Below are positions 8,858 through 16,549 of a DNA stretch of 35,291 bases, piece after piece. Location of the stretch: the IMG/VR virus record IMGVR_UViG_3300025781_000027, positions 1-35,291 of that record. One strand, written 5' to 3'. Source of the DNA: a virus. The translations under genes and the position numbers were made by a program. How positions within the stretch are numbered: the stretch's first letter is position 1; each line of letters begins with the position of its first letter. A model generated the notes under the pieces. The model ran no database searches, was not told the origin of the DNA, and was given only the letters and a program-made list of their open reading frames with translations.

Positions 8858-9723
8858 TGGAAAAGAAGCTATCTCTTCGGGCACGTGGTGCCTTGGCGTA
8901 CTTCATCAACGCTGATATGTCCATTAGCGCTGCACGCTTAGCTGAAGAGGTAGCTGAAGGACGAGACGCAATACGAACCGCACTGAAAGAGTTGCGAGAG
9001 GCTGGGCTGATTGTTACTCGTAAAGAACGGGTCAACAACGAGGTCAAGACTGTAAGTTATGTAACGGAAAAGGGATTCCTGGAGGCGGCTTCCTGGGGCC
9101 TGAAAAGCCGTCCTCAGATACTACACAGTGAGCAGAATAGCTTAATACAAGTATTAGCTAATTCAGTTATAGATATTAATAAAACATCAATCGGGCGATT
9201 GGAGGAAAAAATGGGGTACGATTTTTTCAATAGCACCTCAAGCTCCGATGCTGATGAGCGTCAAGCCGAACGCCTTAAAGCGATGGCTGAGCGCAAAGCT
9301 ACCTATCAACAGCAGAAGTCAGAAAAACACGCTAAAGACGTCGTTGACAGAGAGACCGCTTCTCCTAAAGGCTGGAACGTTAACCAGTCCGCTAATGAGT
9401 TTGTTTCTCAGATGAGTGCCATTTGGGGGATTCCTCCGTGGAAACTTGCTGGAAGCCGATTTTTTATAGCGTTATCTAAAGCTCGTCAGACATACGACAC
9501 TGACGGAGAAGTAGAACAAGAAATGATGCGGTTGTTTTTTGGCGCCCTTAAAGTCAATAAAGAGACTAACGGCGACATGTTGTGGAAATCCTTTATCAAA
9601 CGTTTTCCTGAGCTAGCCCTCCAAGCCAAAGCTCGTCTCAATTCGTCAGATGATTTGGCAACCGCTATGGTTGAGGCAGAAGAAGAGTGGAAACGAGAGT
9701 TTGGGGATGATTTTGATGTTTAA
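8857..9723 (+). CDS. Winged-helix DNA-binding protein, replication-initiator-like
   Basis: 288 aa from ATG 8857. Residues ~5-75 form a winged helix: SISAARLAEEVAEGRDAIRT, LKELREAGLIVTRKERV, then a wing with SYVTEKG. Residues ~80-165 are a low-conservation, Lys/Gln-rich linker. The C-terminal ~120 residues are helical (WGIPPWKLAGSRFFIALSKA, MRLFFGALKV, LWKSFIKRFPELA). A wHTH followed by a helical C-terminal domain, immediately before a DnaC-like loader and DnaB-like helicase, is the organisation of phage initiators such as lambda O and DnaD-like proteins. The coding sequence has an AT-rich palindromic stretch at 9143-9190. A transcription-regulator role is the alternative. Confidence 0.65.
   Translation: MEKKLSLRARGALAYFINADMSISAARLAEEVAEGRDAIRTALKELREAGLIVTRKERVNNEVKTVSYVTEKGFLEAASWGLKSRPQILHSEQNSLIQVLANSVIDINKTSIGRLEEKMGYDFFNSTSSSDADERQAERLKAMAERKATYQQQKSEKHAKDVVDRETASPKGWNVNQSANEFVSQMSAIWGIPPWKLAGSRFFIALSKARQTYDTDGEVEQEMMRLFFGALKVNKETNGDMLWKSFIKRFPELALQAKARLNSSDDLATAMVEAEEEWKREFGDDFDV
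9143..9190. other. AT-rich palindromic segment inside the initiator-like gene, possible origin
   Basis: TAATAC-AA-GTATTA is a perfect palindrome with a 2-nt centre at 9143-9156. It is followed by about 34 nt that are almost all A/T (9157-9190). The segment encodes the linker of the wHTH protein, the position at which lambda-type origins lie within their initiator gene. No set of longer iterons is apparent by eye, so this is a suggestion only. Confidence 0.28.
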
Positions 9724-10414
9724 GCTAGAGGACCTAAAAATTCGCCGTCGTTCATGGGTGCAATCCGCTTCCATACCCACAGCTCGTTTAGGATGGACTC
9801 TAGGTGACTGTACAGATGCCCCAGAAAAGGCTTTAGAGGCCGTTAGAGGCTGGGTTAAGCTTGCCCTGTCAGGTGAATACATCCTGAAGGCTGGAGGGGC
9901 TAAATGCGGCCGAGGAATCCTTTTTTACGGAGAGCCAGGTAGAGGAAAAACTACCCTTGCCTTAGCCCTCATTCAAGAGGCGATGACTACCTTTCCCTTA
10001 GAAACTTTTGTTCCACAAGAGGGCAAGGTCATTGTTCGCCCCTGCTACTTTGCTACCTTTAACGATGTCTTAGACCTAAAAGGGCGCCTTATGGACGACG
10101 AGCCTTATGAGAGCGATAAAGTCCTGTATGACGGAATGCTAGGTGACTGCAGAGACGACGCTTATAACATCCGAATTTTGGTTATTGATGACATAGGAAA
10201 AGAGCACTCCAGTCTATCTGGATGGCAAAAAAATATGCTTCATCATGTGTTGCGCACCAGATTTAACAATGGATTGCCTACGATTGTTACTAGCAATATT
10301 AAGCGAGACAACTGGGCAGAGACGTACGGAGATGCTACAGGAAGCTTTATACGAGAAGCGTTTCTTTATGTTCCCGTAGACGGAGAGGTAGATTTAAGAA
10401 GGTATCAACGATGA
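9716..10414 (+). CDS. DnaC/IstB-like AAA+ helicase loader
   Basis: 232 aa from ATG 9716 (ATG 9707 in the same frame is the alternative); it overlaps the previous gene by 8 nt. Walker A GEPGRGKT is at residues 72-79, Walker B LVIDD at ~155-159 and sensor-1 TSN at 192-194 within PTIVTSNIKRDNW. A plausible arginine-finger segment is SFIREAF near 210-216. This is the AAA+ core of DnaC-type loaders, which place the replicative helicase on DNA by ATP hydrolysis. The DnaB-like helicase gene lies three genes downstream in the same operon. The N-terminal ~60 residues would bind the helicase. Confidence 0.8.
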   Translation: MFKLEDLKIRRRSWVQSASIPTARLGWTLGDCTDAPEKALEAVRGWVKLALSGEYILKAGGAKCGRGILFYGEPGRGKTTLALALIQEAMTTFPLETFVPQEGKVIVRPCYFATFNDVLDLKGRLMDDEPYESDKVLYDGMLGDCRDDAYNIRILVIDDIGKEHSSLSGWQKNMLHHVLRTRFNNGLPTIVTSNIKRDNWAETYGDATGSFIREAFLYVPVDGEVDLRRYQR

Positions 10415-10725
10415 AGGAGCGTGCAGTGCAAGAGGACATCATGTTGTTTCAGATTTTTCTGAACGACACTCAAATCCCTTCACCCAGCGTTTTTGAAGTT
10501 GGTCTTACCCTTGATGACAAGCTCGTCTGCACCTGCCCAAATTACAAGGGGCGAGGAAAATGCAAGCACGTTAATCTTGTCCAGCTTCGTATGGATATGA
10601 ATGACGGTATTTACGAGCCATCATTGTCTAAAGATGTTACCGAAGCTGATGTAGCTAAAGCCAAACTTTCTACTAAACATAATAGAGAGTTCCTACTAAA
10701 GTTTGGGATACCAGAGGTTCTTTAA
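10411..10725 (+). CDS. SWIM-type zinc-finger small protein
   Basis: 104 aa from ATG 10411 (ATGA overlap with the loader gene). Residues ~39-56 carry VCTCPNYKGRGKCKHVNLV, with C40-x-C42 and C51-x-H53, the SWIM zinc-finger pattern CxC..CxH. SWIM domains bind DNA or proteins and occur in SNF2-family and recombination-associated proteins. An SNF2-type helicase is encoded further down the same operon, though a link is only inferred. No other domain is visible. Starts at internal codons (e.g. ATG 10441) are possible but have weaker coupling. Confidence 0.65.
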   Translation: MKERAVQEDIMLFQIFLNDTQIPSPSVFEVGLTLDDKLVCTCPNYKGRGKCKHVNLVQLRMDMNDGIYEPSLSKDVTEADVAKAKLSTKHNREFLLKFGIPEVL

Positions 10726-10726
10726 C

Positions 10727-11134
10727 GTGTATAAAGGGGACATCAGTAACGATTTGCCTAAGCGCATCATCGTTACCACAGATACGTTTTTTGATTATGA
10801 CATTACAGTCAAAAAAGTTCTTAAAATAATACCAGTAGCGTCTAAGGAAGCTAAGCTTAATAGGACGCTTCTTAGCCGTCTTTATGTGTACTCGCAAAAC
10901 AAGGGATACACTATGGAGCTTGCTTCGTTTACCTTAAGCGAGGACGCCTTGCAAGAGATGATTGACCGCTTAGATGAACTGGGTACTAACCCCTTTCGTT
11001 ATTTTACTAAGTATGAGTCAGTTGACCATTTAGTGTCAGAATTGCCCTACCGCCCAGAGGTCGTTGGAGTTTTGGATTTACCGACTAGGCTGCTACGGTA
11101 CGGACATTGGGGATTGGATTTTACACAACTATGA
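10727..11134 (+). CDS. Unrecognised replication-operon protein
   Basis: 135 aa from GTG 10727, chosen because AGAGG lies ~9 nt upstream; an in-frame TTG 24 nt earlier sits inside the SWIM gene. It alternates strands and helices (KRIIVTTDTFFDYDITVKKV, LLSRLYVYSQNKGYTMEL, EVVGVLDLPTRLLRYGHWGLDF). Three strand-ending acidic positions would be compatible with a Rossmann/HAD-like fold, but no complete catalytic motif set can be seen. It is coupled by ATGA to the DnaB-like helicase gene, which suggests a replication accessory role. I do not recognise the family. Confidence 0.6.
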   Translation: MYKGDISNDLPKRIIVTTDTFFDYDITVKKVLKIIPVASKEAKLNRTLLSRLYVYSQNKGYTMELASFTLSEDALQEMIDRLDELGTNPFRYFTKYESVDHLVSELPYRPEVVGVLDLPTRLLRYGHWGLDFTQL

Positions 11135-12357
11135 ACAAAGAGCAGCTTCTTCTTAGCAAGGTCATCGAAACTCGTGACCTTACTAAGCTATTTGAACGCA
11201 ACGTTAATGACTCATGGTTTATGGATAACGAAGACCGCAAAGTTTGGTCTCTTCTTAAATCTCATTTCACCAAGTACGGCGAATGCCCCAGCCTTGATGT
11301 TGTTACAGAGAATTTTCCTACATATAAAGTTGTCGAAGCTCAAGACAGCATCGACTATTTGTTGGATGAAATTGTTGCTCGTCGTCGCAAGATTGCCACC
11401 ATTACTATGGTGGGAGAGGCGATTGACCAGCTAGAAAAAGAACGCGACCACGAAGCCGCGCTGATTTCCCTGCAGCGCGGAATAGTGAAGCTTGAAGAAG
11501 AAGGATTAACTACATCCACCGACATTGACATTACGGAAAATCCGTTGGCTTTGTGGGATGAATACATGTTTCGTAAAAATAATCCAGGATTACTTGGGGT
11601 TCCTACTGGATTCCCTACTATTGACAAAGCAACTAACGGATTACAGAACGGTCAACTAATTATCATCGTTGCTCCACCAAAGACTGGTAAGTCAACGCTT
11701 GCTTTGCAAATTGCTCAGAACATCCATCTTAAGGGCAGTACTCCAATGTTTCAGTCTTTTGAAATGACGAACCAAGAACAGCTTTCTCGTTACGTTGCCA
11801 TGAGAGCGCGTGTATCCCATACTCGTTATCAAAGTGGTTCATTGACAGACGAAGAAGAGTCCCGCGTAAAAGCTAAGCTTCGTGCTATCTCAGAGATGCG
11901 TGAAAAGTTTTGGTTGGTGGGCGCTTCAGAAGGAGCCACGGTTTCAGCGGTTGCCAGCAAGATTCAGATACTCCAACCAGATGTTGTATTTATTGACGGT
12001 ATGTATTTGATGATTGATGAAAACGGCGAGAAGCCAGGAAGTCCACAGGCGCTTACTAACATTACTCGTTCACTTAAACGACTGGCGCAGCGTGTCAATA
12101 AGCCAGTTGTTATCTCCACTCAGATTTTGGAGAACAAAATGCGCAACGGTCAAGTGACCACGGATGCTATTGGTTACTCATCGTCATTTCATCAGGATGC
12201 CGACGTTATATTTGGTCTTCAACGCGAAGACGAAAATGTAGACAGCACCCGTCTTCTCAAGGTGATTGCTTCCCGTAACTCAGGAAACATGCAGGTATCC
12301 ATGTTGTGGGATTGGAATACAGGAGCTTTCCGAGAGATTGATGAAACCGACCTATGA
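11131..12357 (+). CDS. DnaB-like replicative helicase
   Basis: 408 aa from ATG 11131 (ATGA overlap). Residues ~1-125 are the helical N-terminal domain. The RecA-like ATPase starts near 155 (GVPTGFPTIDKATNGLQNGQLI), with Walker A APPKTGKST at 181-189, the SFEMT segment with the catalytic Glu at 211, Walker B VVFIDG at 285-290 and a late SSSFHQDADVIFGLQRE segment like the DnaB H4 region. It is shorter than E. coli DnaB (~470 aa), mostly in the N-terminal domain. It would unwind the fork and recruit the primase encoded next to it. The DnaC-like protein is the likely loader. Confidence 0.9.
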   Translation: MNKEQLLLSKVIETRDLTKLFERNVNDSWFMDNEDRKVWSLLKSHFTKYGECPSLDVVTENFPTYKVVEAQDSIDYLLDEIVARRRKIATITMVGEAIDQLEKERDHEAALISLQRGIVKLEEEGLTTSTDIDITENPLALWDEYMFRKNNPGLLGVPTGFPTIDKATNGLQNGQLIIIVAPPKTGKSTLALQIAQNIHLKGSTPMFQSFEMTNQEQLSRYVAMRARVSHTRYQSGSLTDEEESRVKAKLRAISEMREKFWLVGASEGATVSAVASKIQILQPDVVFIDGMYLMIDENGEKPGSPQALTNITRSLKRLAQRVNKPVVISTQILENKMRNGQVTTDAIGYSSSFHQDADVIFGLQREDENVDSTRLLKVIASRNSGNMQVSMLWDWNTGAFREIDETDL

Positions 12358-13283
12358 CAGTAGAAGAGATGGAAGACCTGCTCGACAGACTAGGTATTGA
12401 AATTGTTTCTATTCATGGCGATGAGATTAAAGGCCACTGCCCCGCTCATTTGGAGCGCAAAGGAAAGCTAGACAGCAACCCATCGTGGTCTATCAACGCT
12501 GAGACTGGTGCTCACAATTGTTTTTCTTGCCATTTTAAAGGCAGTGTGCAAAGTCTTGTTTCGTATGTTCAAGGGTTTGATTCAGAGATGGCAACTCAAT
12601 GGGTCAATAGCGGAGAGCGCAATTTAAGTAAAGCATTTCAGAAGCTCATTACCCCAGCACCATTACCCGAACGCACAGAGCCAGTTACTGAGTCTATGCT
12701 CAGCGCGTTTGTTTCACCGCCAGACTATGCTCTTAAATCTCGCGGTTTGACAGGTGTTGCGGCTGACTATTACGGCATCTTATGGAATGAGAAGAACAGC
12801 AGTTGGGTTTTGCCGTTACGCGACCCTTTTACTAATAAGCTTGTTGGTTGGCAAGAGAAATGGTTTAAGGAGCGTCGCTTTAATAACTTTCCGCCCAAGG
12901 TAAGTAAGTCTTCGTGTTTATTTGGCTATGAACGCTACAGCGGCTCTGAAATGATTGTTGTAGAGTCTCCGTTGGATGTAGCTCGGTTAGCTTCTGTAGG
13001 AATCTTAGGTGGTGTCTCTACCTGTGGTTCTGGAGTATCTAAAGAACAGATTAACCTTATTCGTTCAGCCGATAGGGTTGTTTTTGCTATGGACAATGAT
13101 GAGGCTGGAATAAGCTCATCAGCGACACTGCTGGAATATTCACGCACTATGGGATTTGAGTGCTGGTTCTTCAACTATGAGCAAACAGACATGAAGGATA
13201 TTGGCGGAATGAGCAAGGCTGAGATAATGTTCGGGTTAAATAACGCACGTCATTCAATTCACGGAAAGAGGGCATTTTTATGA
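12354..13283 (+). CDS. DnaG-like DNA primase
   Basis: 309 aa from ATG 12354 (ATGA overlap with the helicase gene). Residues 29-59 form a CHC2-type zinc finger: C29-P-A-H32 and C56-F-S-C59. The TOPRIM domain contains MIVVESPLDVARLASVG (E204) and RVVFAMDNDEAG (D247, D249, metal-binding DxD). It is about half the length of bacterial DnaG and lacks a recognisable C-terminal helicase-binding domain, which is common in phage primases. It synthesises RNA primers at the fork with the adjacent helicase. Confidence 0.87.
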   Translation: MTVEEMEDLLDRLGIEIVSIHGDEIKGHCPAHLERKGKLDSNPSWSINAETGAHNCFSCHFKGSVQSLVSYVQGFDSEMATQWVNSGERNLSKAFQKLITPAPLPERTEPVTESMLSAFVSPPDYALKSRGLTGVAADYYGILWNEKNSSWVLPLRDPFTNKLVGWQEKWFKERRFNNFPPKVSKSSCLFGYERYSGSEMIVVESPLDVARLASVGILGGVSTCGSGVSKEQINLIRSADRVVFAMDNDEAGISSSATLLEYSRTMGFECWFFNYEQTDMKDIGGMSKAEIMFGLNNARHSIHGKRAFL

Positions 13284-13816
13284 TTATTGGACTTTCTGGT
13301 TATAGTCAATCTGGCAAGGACACCGTGGCAGGAATGCTTATTGGACTGCATGGTTACGACAATCGCGCTTTTGCTGAGCCTATGCGTACCGCGCTTTACG
13401 CGTTAAACCCGTTTGTAGGTGGAAGCACGCGGCTTCAAGAAGTGATTGATATGCACGGATGGGAGTATGCCAAGCGTTATACCGACGCTCGTCGTTTGCT
13501 ACAGGTATTTGGCACTGAAGTTGGGCGCGATATGTTTGGTGAGAACTTTTGGATTGACCAAGCGATGAAGGGAGTATCTTCGTCACAGAAGGTCGTCTTT
13601 ACCGATGTTCGGTTTCCTAATGAAGCCAGCGCTATCAAAGATTTGAATGGTGAAGTATGGCGCGTTATGCGACCAGGTTACTCACCAGTAAACGACCACC
13701 CATCAGAGTCAGCGTTAGACTATTGGAAGTTTGACCGAATCATTATGAATAACACAGGGTTGGATGGTCTCAAAGGTCAGATTGCAGCCAATCTAGGGGA
13801 GCTTGATGTCGTTTAA
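13280..13816 (+). CDS. Deoxynucleoside monophosphate kinase
   Basis: 178 aa from ATG 13280 (ATGA overlap). The P-loop GYSQSGKDT is at residues 7-15. Further phage dNMP-kinase features are RAFAEPMR (~34-41), RRLLQVFGTEVGRDMFGENFW (~80-100, broken here), and VVFTDVRFPNEASAI (~115-129). This family (T4 gp1-like) phosphorylates dNMPs to dNDPs, feeding dNTP pools during phage replication; some versions accept modified nucleotides. Lying between primase and SNF2 helicase genes, it is part of the replication operon. NrdJ at the right edge would supply the other half of dNTP synthesis. Confidence 0.85.
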   Translation: MIIGLSGYSQSGKDTVAGMLIGLHGYDNRAFAEPMRTALYALNPFVGGSTRLQEVIDMHGWEYAKRYTDARRLLQVFGTEVGRDMFGENFWIDQAMKGVSSSQKVVFTDVRFPNEASAIKDLNGEVWRVMRPGYSPVNDHPSESALDYWKFDRIIMNNTGLDGLKGQIAANLGELDVV

Positions 13817-15395
13817 AGGAACGCTGCTTCCTTACCAACCTGAAGCAGTAGAGCGTATGTGCGAGCGCAAGAAGATGCTCGTTGCCTATGACTTAGGGTT
13901 GGGAAAAACCGTGCTGACAATTGCCGCAATAGAACGGCTTATGGATTCACGAGAAATTAAAGAGCCAGGTTTGGTAATCTGTTTATCATCACTGAAATAT
14001 CAGTGGGCTAATCAGATTGAGAAATTTACCGATGGTACTTCACGTGCTTTGGTCATTGATGGAACCAAAGCTAAAAGAGCAGAGCAGTACGACACTGCGT
14101 ACAATTGGCGAACCACCAAGGTCGACTACATTATCCTCAATTACGAGCAAATTGTTAACGACTGGGATTTCGTCAAAAAGCTCCCTAGAGGATTTGTAGT
14201 ACTTGACGAGGCAACGGCTATCAAGTCGTTTAAGTCTAAGCGCTCCAAGTACACCAAGCGTTTAGGTACAGCAGAGTTTAAGTTTGCCCTTACTGGCACC
14301 CCTATTGAAAACGGCAAACCAGAAGAGCTGTTCTCTATCATGCAGTTTGTAGACCCAGACGTACTTAAGCGCTTTGATTACTTTGACCAGCTTTATATTG
14401 TGCGCAACTCATGGGGTGGCGTAGAACGCTATAAAAACTTAGATGTGCTTTTTGGAATTATGCAAAACGCGTCTGTGCGTAAATCGCAAAAAGACCCAGA
14501 CGTTGCACCATTTCTTCCAGACTCTATTCATAAAGACCCTATTAAGGTTGTCTTTGACCGTAAATCTTCTCGTCTCTACGAACGTATTAGAAAAGACTTA
14601 CTTGCTGACTTAGATGAAGCGCAGGCGCTCTTTGGTGGCTCGTTCAACATCATGGCTCATTATGGGTATGAAAGTAAACGCAACGGTCCAGAGGATGAAT
14701 GGCGTGGCATGATTATGTCTAAAATCGGCGCCTTAAAGATGTTGTGCTCTCATCCAGACTTACTGCGTACAAGCGCACAAAAGTTCTTACAGCTTAATGG
14801 AGAAGGCTCTAGCTATGCCAATGAGTTAGTGCAAGAAGGTCTTCTAGAAGGGATTACCAGTTCCAGCAAGTTAGAGACTCTTGTGGAGTATGTATCTGAT
14901 TTTCTAGACGCTAACCCAGCTAACAAGGTAGTTATTTTTGCCACCTATGTAGATATGCTCGATAAGATAGCTGAACGCTTAGGAGCTGACCGTTGCCGTC
15001 TATACTCAGGTAAGTTAGATGCTAAGACCAAAGAGGAGAACAAAGTTGCTTTCAACACGTTACTGGATGTACGGGTCCTTATTAGCTCTGATGCAGGTGG
15101 TTACGGCGTTGATTTGCCCGCCGCAAATCTACTGGTTAACTATGATTTACCTTGGTCTTCAGGCGCTGCTACTCAGCGTAACGGACGAATCAAACGTGCG
15201 TCCTCTACCTGGCCCTCAATCGTTATCCAAGACATCTTAATCGACGGCTCTATTGAAGAACGTCAATATGAGTCGCTACAGCAAAAGACGTCAGTAGCTA
15301 GCGCTATTATTGACGGAGAAGGAATCGATGACCAAGGCGGAGTTCCGCTTACGGTAGGTAGTTTGCGACAATTCCTACAACTAGCATCAGTATAA
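13806..15395 (+). CDS. SNF2-type superfamily 2 helicase
   Basis: 529 aa from ATG 13806, overlapping the kinase gene by 11 nt; a TTG one codon earlier is the alternative. Motif I DLGLGKT is at 29-35, motif Ia-like CLSSLKYQW at ~59-67, motif II VLDEATAIK with DEAT at 134-137 and motif III ALTGTPIENG at ~161-170. The C-terminal lobe has VVIFATYVDMLDKIAERL, a SSDAGGYGVDLPAANLLVNY segment (motif V) and GAATQRNGRIKRASS (motif VI). These are SNF2/DEAD-like ATP-dependent translocases. In phages such proteins occur with replication genes and may remodel forks or strip bound proteins. A terminator hairpin follows the stop. Confidence 0.85.
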   Translation: MSFKGTLLPYQPEAVERMCERKKMLVAYDLGLGKTVLTIAAIERLMDSREIKEPGLVICLSSLKYQWANQIEKFTDGTSRALVIDGTKAKRAEQYDTAYNWRTTKVDYIILNYEQIVNDWDFVKKLPRGFVVLDEATAIKSFKSKRSKYTKRLGTAEFKFALTGTPIENGKPEELFSIMQFVDPDVLKRFDYFDQLYIVRNSWGGVERYKNLDVLFGIMQNASVRKSQKDPDVAPFLPDSIHKDPIKVVFDRKSSRLYERIRKDLLADLDEAQALFGGSFNIMAHYGYESKRNGPEDEWRGMIMSKIGALKMLCSHPDLLRTSAQKFLQLNGEGSSYANELVQEGLLEGITSSSKLETLVEYVSDFLDANPANKVVIFATYVDMLDKIAERLGADRCRLYSGKLDAKTKEENKVAFNTLLDVRVLISSDAGGYGVDLPAANLLVNYDLPWSSGAATQRNGRIKRASSTWPSIVIQDILIDGSIEERQYESLQQKTSVASAIIDGEGIDDQGGVPLTVGSLRQFLQLASV

Positions 15396-15418
15396 AAAGC
15401 CTTTTAAGGTCTTTTTTT
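15394..15418 (+). terminator. Intrinsic terminator after the SNF2 helicase gene
   Basis: AAAAAGCCTT pairs with AAGGTCTTTTT (one bulge), separated by a 2-nt loop core, and ends in seven T's at 15412-15418. The A-run on the 5' side could make it work in both directions, though no reverse-strand genes are seen. It closes the replication operon that started near 8300. Confidence 0.6.
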
Positions 15419-15431
15419 ATCCTATAGTCTT

Positions 15432-15437
15432 TAGAAT
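15432..15437 (+). promoter_or_regulatory. -10 hexamer TAGAAT, 6 nt before ATG 15444 (leaderless start)
   Basis: TAGAAT has four of six consensus bases, including the key T1, A2 and T6. It is exactly 6 nt before ATG 15444, and the next in-frame ATG is at 15453. No Shine-Dalgarno precedes either. No good -35 is present, since the terminator T-run occupies that position. Confidence 0.5.
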
Positions 15438-15443
15438 ATATGG

Positions 15444-15593
15444 ATGCCTAATATGCCTAAGACCCCTACGCGTACCATTCGCGTCTCTGATGACATCTGG
15501 AAAGCCGTACAGAAGAAGGCTGCCAGCGAAGGCATCACCGTGACTAGCGTTATTGTTACTGCGCTTGAATCCTATCTAGTTGACAAGGCGTAA
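15444..15593 (+). CDS. Ribbon-helix-helix DNA-binding protein
   Basis: 49 aa from ATG 15444 (or 46 aa from ATG 15453). The sequence RTIRVSDDIWKAVQKKAASE, then ITVTSVIVTALESYL, is a textbook Arc/MetJ/CopG-type fold: one N-terminal strand (TIRVSDD), helix A and helix B. Such proteins bind DNA as dimers through the paired strand and usually autoregulate. A near-consensus promoter for the next operon (TTGACA at 15580) overlaps its 3' end, so it is well placed as a repressor of that promoter; this is inference. I prefer 15444 because of the -10 hexamer spacing. Confidence 0.8.
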   Translation: MPNMPKTPTRTIRVSDDIWKAVQKKAASEGITVTSVIVTALESYLVDKA

Positions 15594-15608
15594 ATAGCCT
15601 ACTAATCT
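15580..15608 (+). promoter_or_regulatory. Near-consensus sigma70 promoter for the 15633 operon
   Basis: TTGACA at 15580-15585, a 17-nt spacer and TAATCT at 15603-15608. Transcription would start near 15615, leaving ~18 nt of leader with the Shine-Dalgarno AAGGGGA before ATG 15633. The -35 lies within the last codons of the ribbon-helix-helix gene. The first ten bases (TTGACAAGGC) are identical to those of the promoter at 21147. Confidence 0.72.
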
Positions 15609-15632
15609 CGTCCATGAATCGAAGGGGATTTC

Positions 15633-16022
15633 ATGGATACAGCAGAAGTCAATCAATACGCAAAGCAGTATTTAGCTCTAAAACAACAGATGAAGTTTTT
15701 GTCTGAACGTGAATCAGAGTTAAAAAAGCGCCTTCTGGAATCAGTAGAGGCTATCGGTGAGCTAGACGCCAAAGGACATACCGTTCTTGAAGTTGACGGA
15801 ATAAAGTTAACTAAACAGCGTAAAGAATCTCAAAACCTCGATATGGATATCGCAAAGCAAATCCTTCAAGAGCATGGCTTGGAAGAGTCATGCACTAAGG
15901 TAGTCACTACTTTAGACCAAGATGCGATTATGATTGCGTATGCAAAGGACCTACTTACAGAAGAAGAGATTGAAAAGATGTTCCCTGTTAAAGTCTCCTA
16001 CGCATTCCTGGTCAACGGATAA
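15633..16022 (+). CDS. Coiled-coil protein of unknown function
   Basis: 129 aa from ATG 15633 with AAGGGG upstream. Residues ~5-50 are a charged helix with heptad character (YAKQYLALKQQMKFLSERES, ELKKRLLESVEAIGELD), then a small beta hairpin (HTVLEVDGIKLTKQ) and helices (MDIAKQILQEHGLEE). It is the first gene of an operon driven by the 15580 promoter, leading to a MerR-like protein and a candidate ssDNA-binding protein. The layout faintly recalls Gam-like or other DNA-end-binding small phage proteins, but the resemblance is too weak to name. Confidence 0.7.
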   Translation: MDTAEVNQYAKQYLALKQQMKFLSERESELKKRLLESVEAIGELDAKGHTVLEVDGIKLTKQRKESQNLDMDIAKQILQEHGLEESCTKVVTTLDQDAIMIAYAKDLLTEEEIEKMFPVKVSYAFLVNG

Positions 16023-16024
16023 CA

Positions 16025-16492
16025 ATGTCCGACGACTTCATTGATTCAACGTTTGCTGACTTGGATGTTTTTTATCCAGGCAGTAAGCGAAAGCGACGTG
16101 AACCACAGGTAAAAGCAATCAAAGCAGACGTGCCTGCTTGGGATGCCAAACCTTTTGTTAAAACACTATCCAATGGCAAAGACATTGAATTGTTTGCAGC
16201 AGGGTCACTAGCTCAAGCTTTAGGAAGACCGTTTGCTTCTATCAGATTATGGAACAAGCTTGGTTACCTTCCTACAGCTCCGTACCGCCTACCTACTAAA
16301 AAGAACAAGCATGGTGAGGAACATAAGGGGCGTCGCCTCTATAGCCGAGCCATGATTGAAGCTGCGGTGGAACTATTTGATAAAGCTGGACTTTTAGAAG
16401 TCAAGCGTATAGAATGGTCTGAACACCAGCAGCTCCCCGTGGAGTTAGCTGAGGCTTGGAGTAAAATCCTCGCTAATGAAACAAAAAACTAG
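16025..16492 (+). CDS. MerR-like helix-turn-helix protein
   Basis: 155 aa from ATG 16025, 2 nt after the previous stop. Residues ~1-50 are a basic, flexible arm (KRKRREPQVK). Residues ~55-120 look like the DNA-binding part of a MerR/excisionase fold: FAAGSLAQALGRPFASIRLW, NKLGYLPTAPYRLPT, then GRRLYSRAMIEAAVELFDKA as the wing and following helix. No effector domain or Cys ligand site is visible. Three direct repeats (CAGTTCAAA) flank the next start codon, so regulation of the downstream gene is a possible role. Confidence 0.72.
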   Translation: MSDDFIDSTFADLDVFYPGSKRKRREPQVKAIKADVPAWDAKPFVKTLSNGKDIELFAAGSLAQALGRPFASIRLWNKLGYLPTAPYRLPTKKNKHGEEHKGRRLYSRAMIEAAVELFDKAGLLEVKRIEWSEHQQLPVELAEAWSKILANETKN

Positions 16493-16549
16493 CAGTTCAA
16501 AGTCAAGCAGTTCAAACATACAAAGGAGCAGTACCCATGTCAGTTCAAA
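16491..16549. repeat. Three CAGTTCAAA direct repeats around the 16537 start
   Basis: AGCAGTTCAAA occurs at 16491-16501 and again at 16506-16516 (15-nt period). CAGTTCAAA occurs a third time at 16541-16549, inside the first codons of the following gene. The first copy spans the stop codon of the MerR-like gene. The layout suits an operator or an RNA-binding site overlapping the ribosome-binding site, for example autoregulation by the protein made from 16537. Confidence 0.45.

Noticed and set aside
16476-16492. TAAAAT at 16462 as promoter for the 16537 gene
   Set aside because: There is no -35, and the distance to the start is unlike the other cases. The gene can be served by the 15580 promoter.
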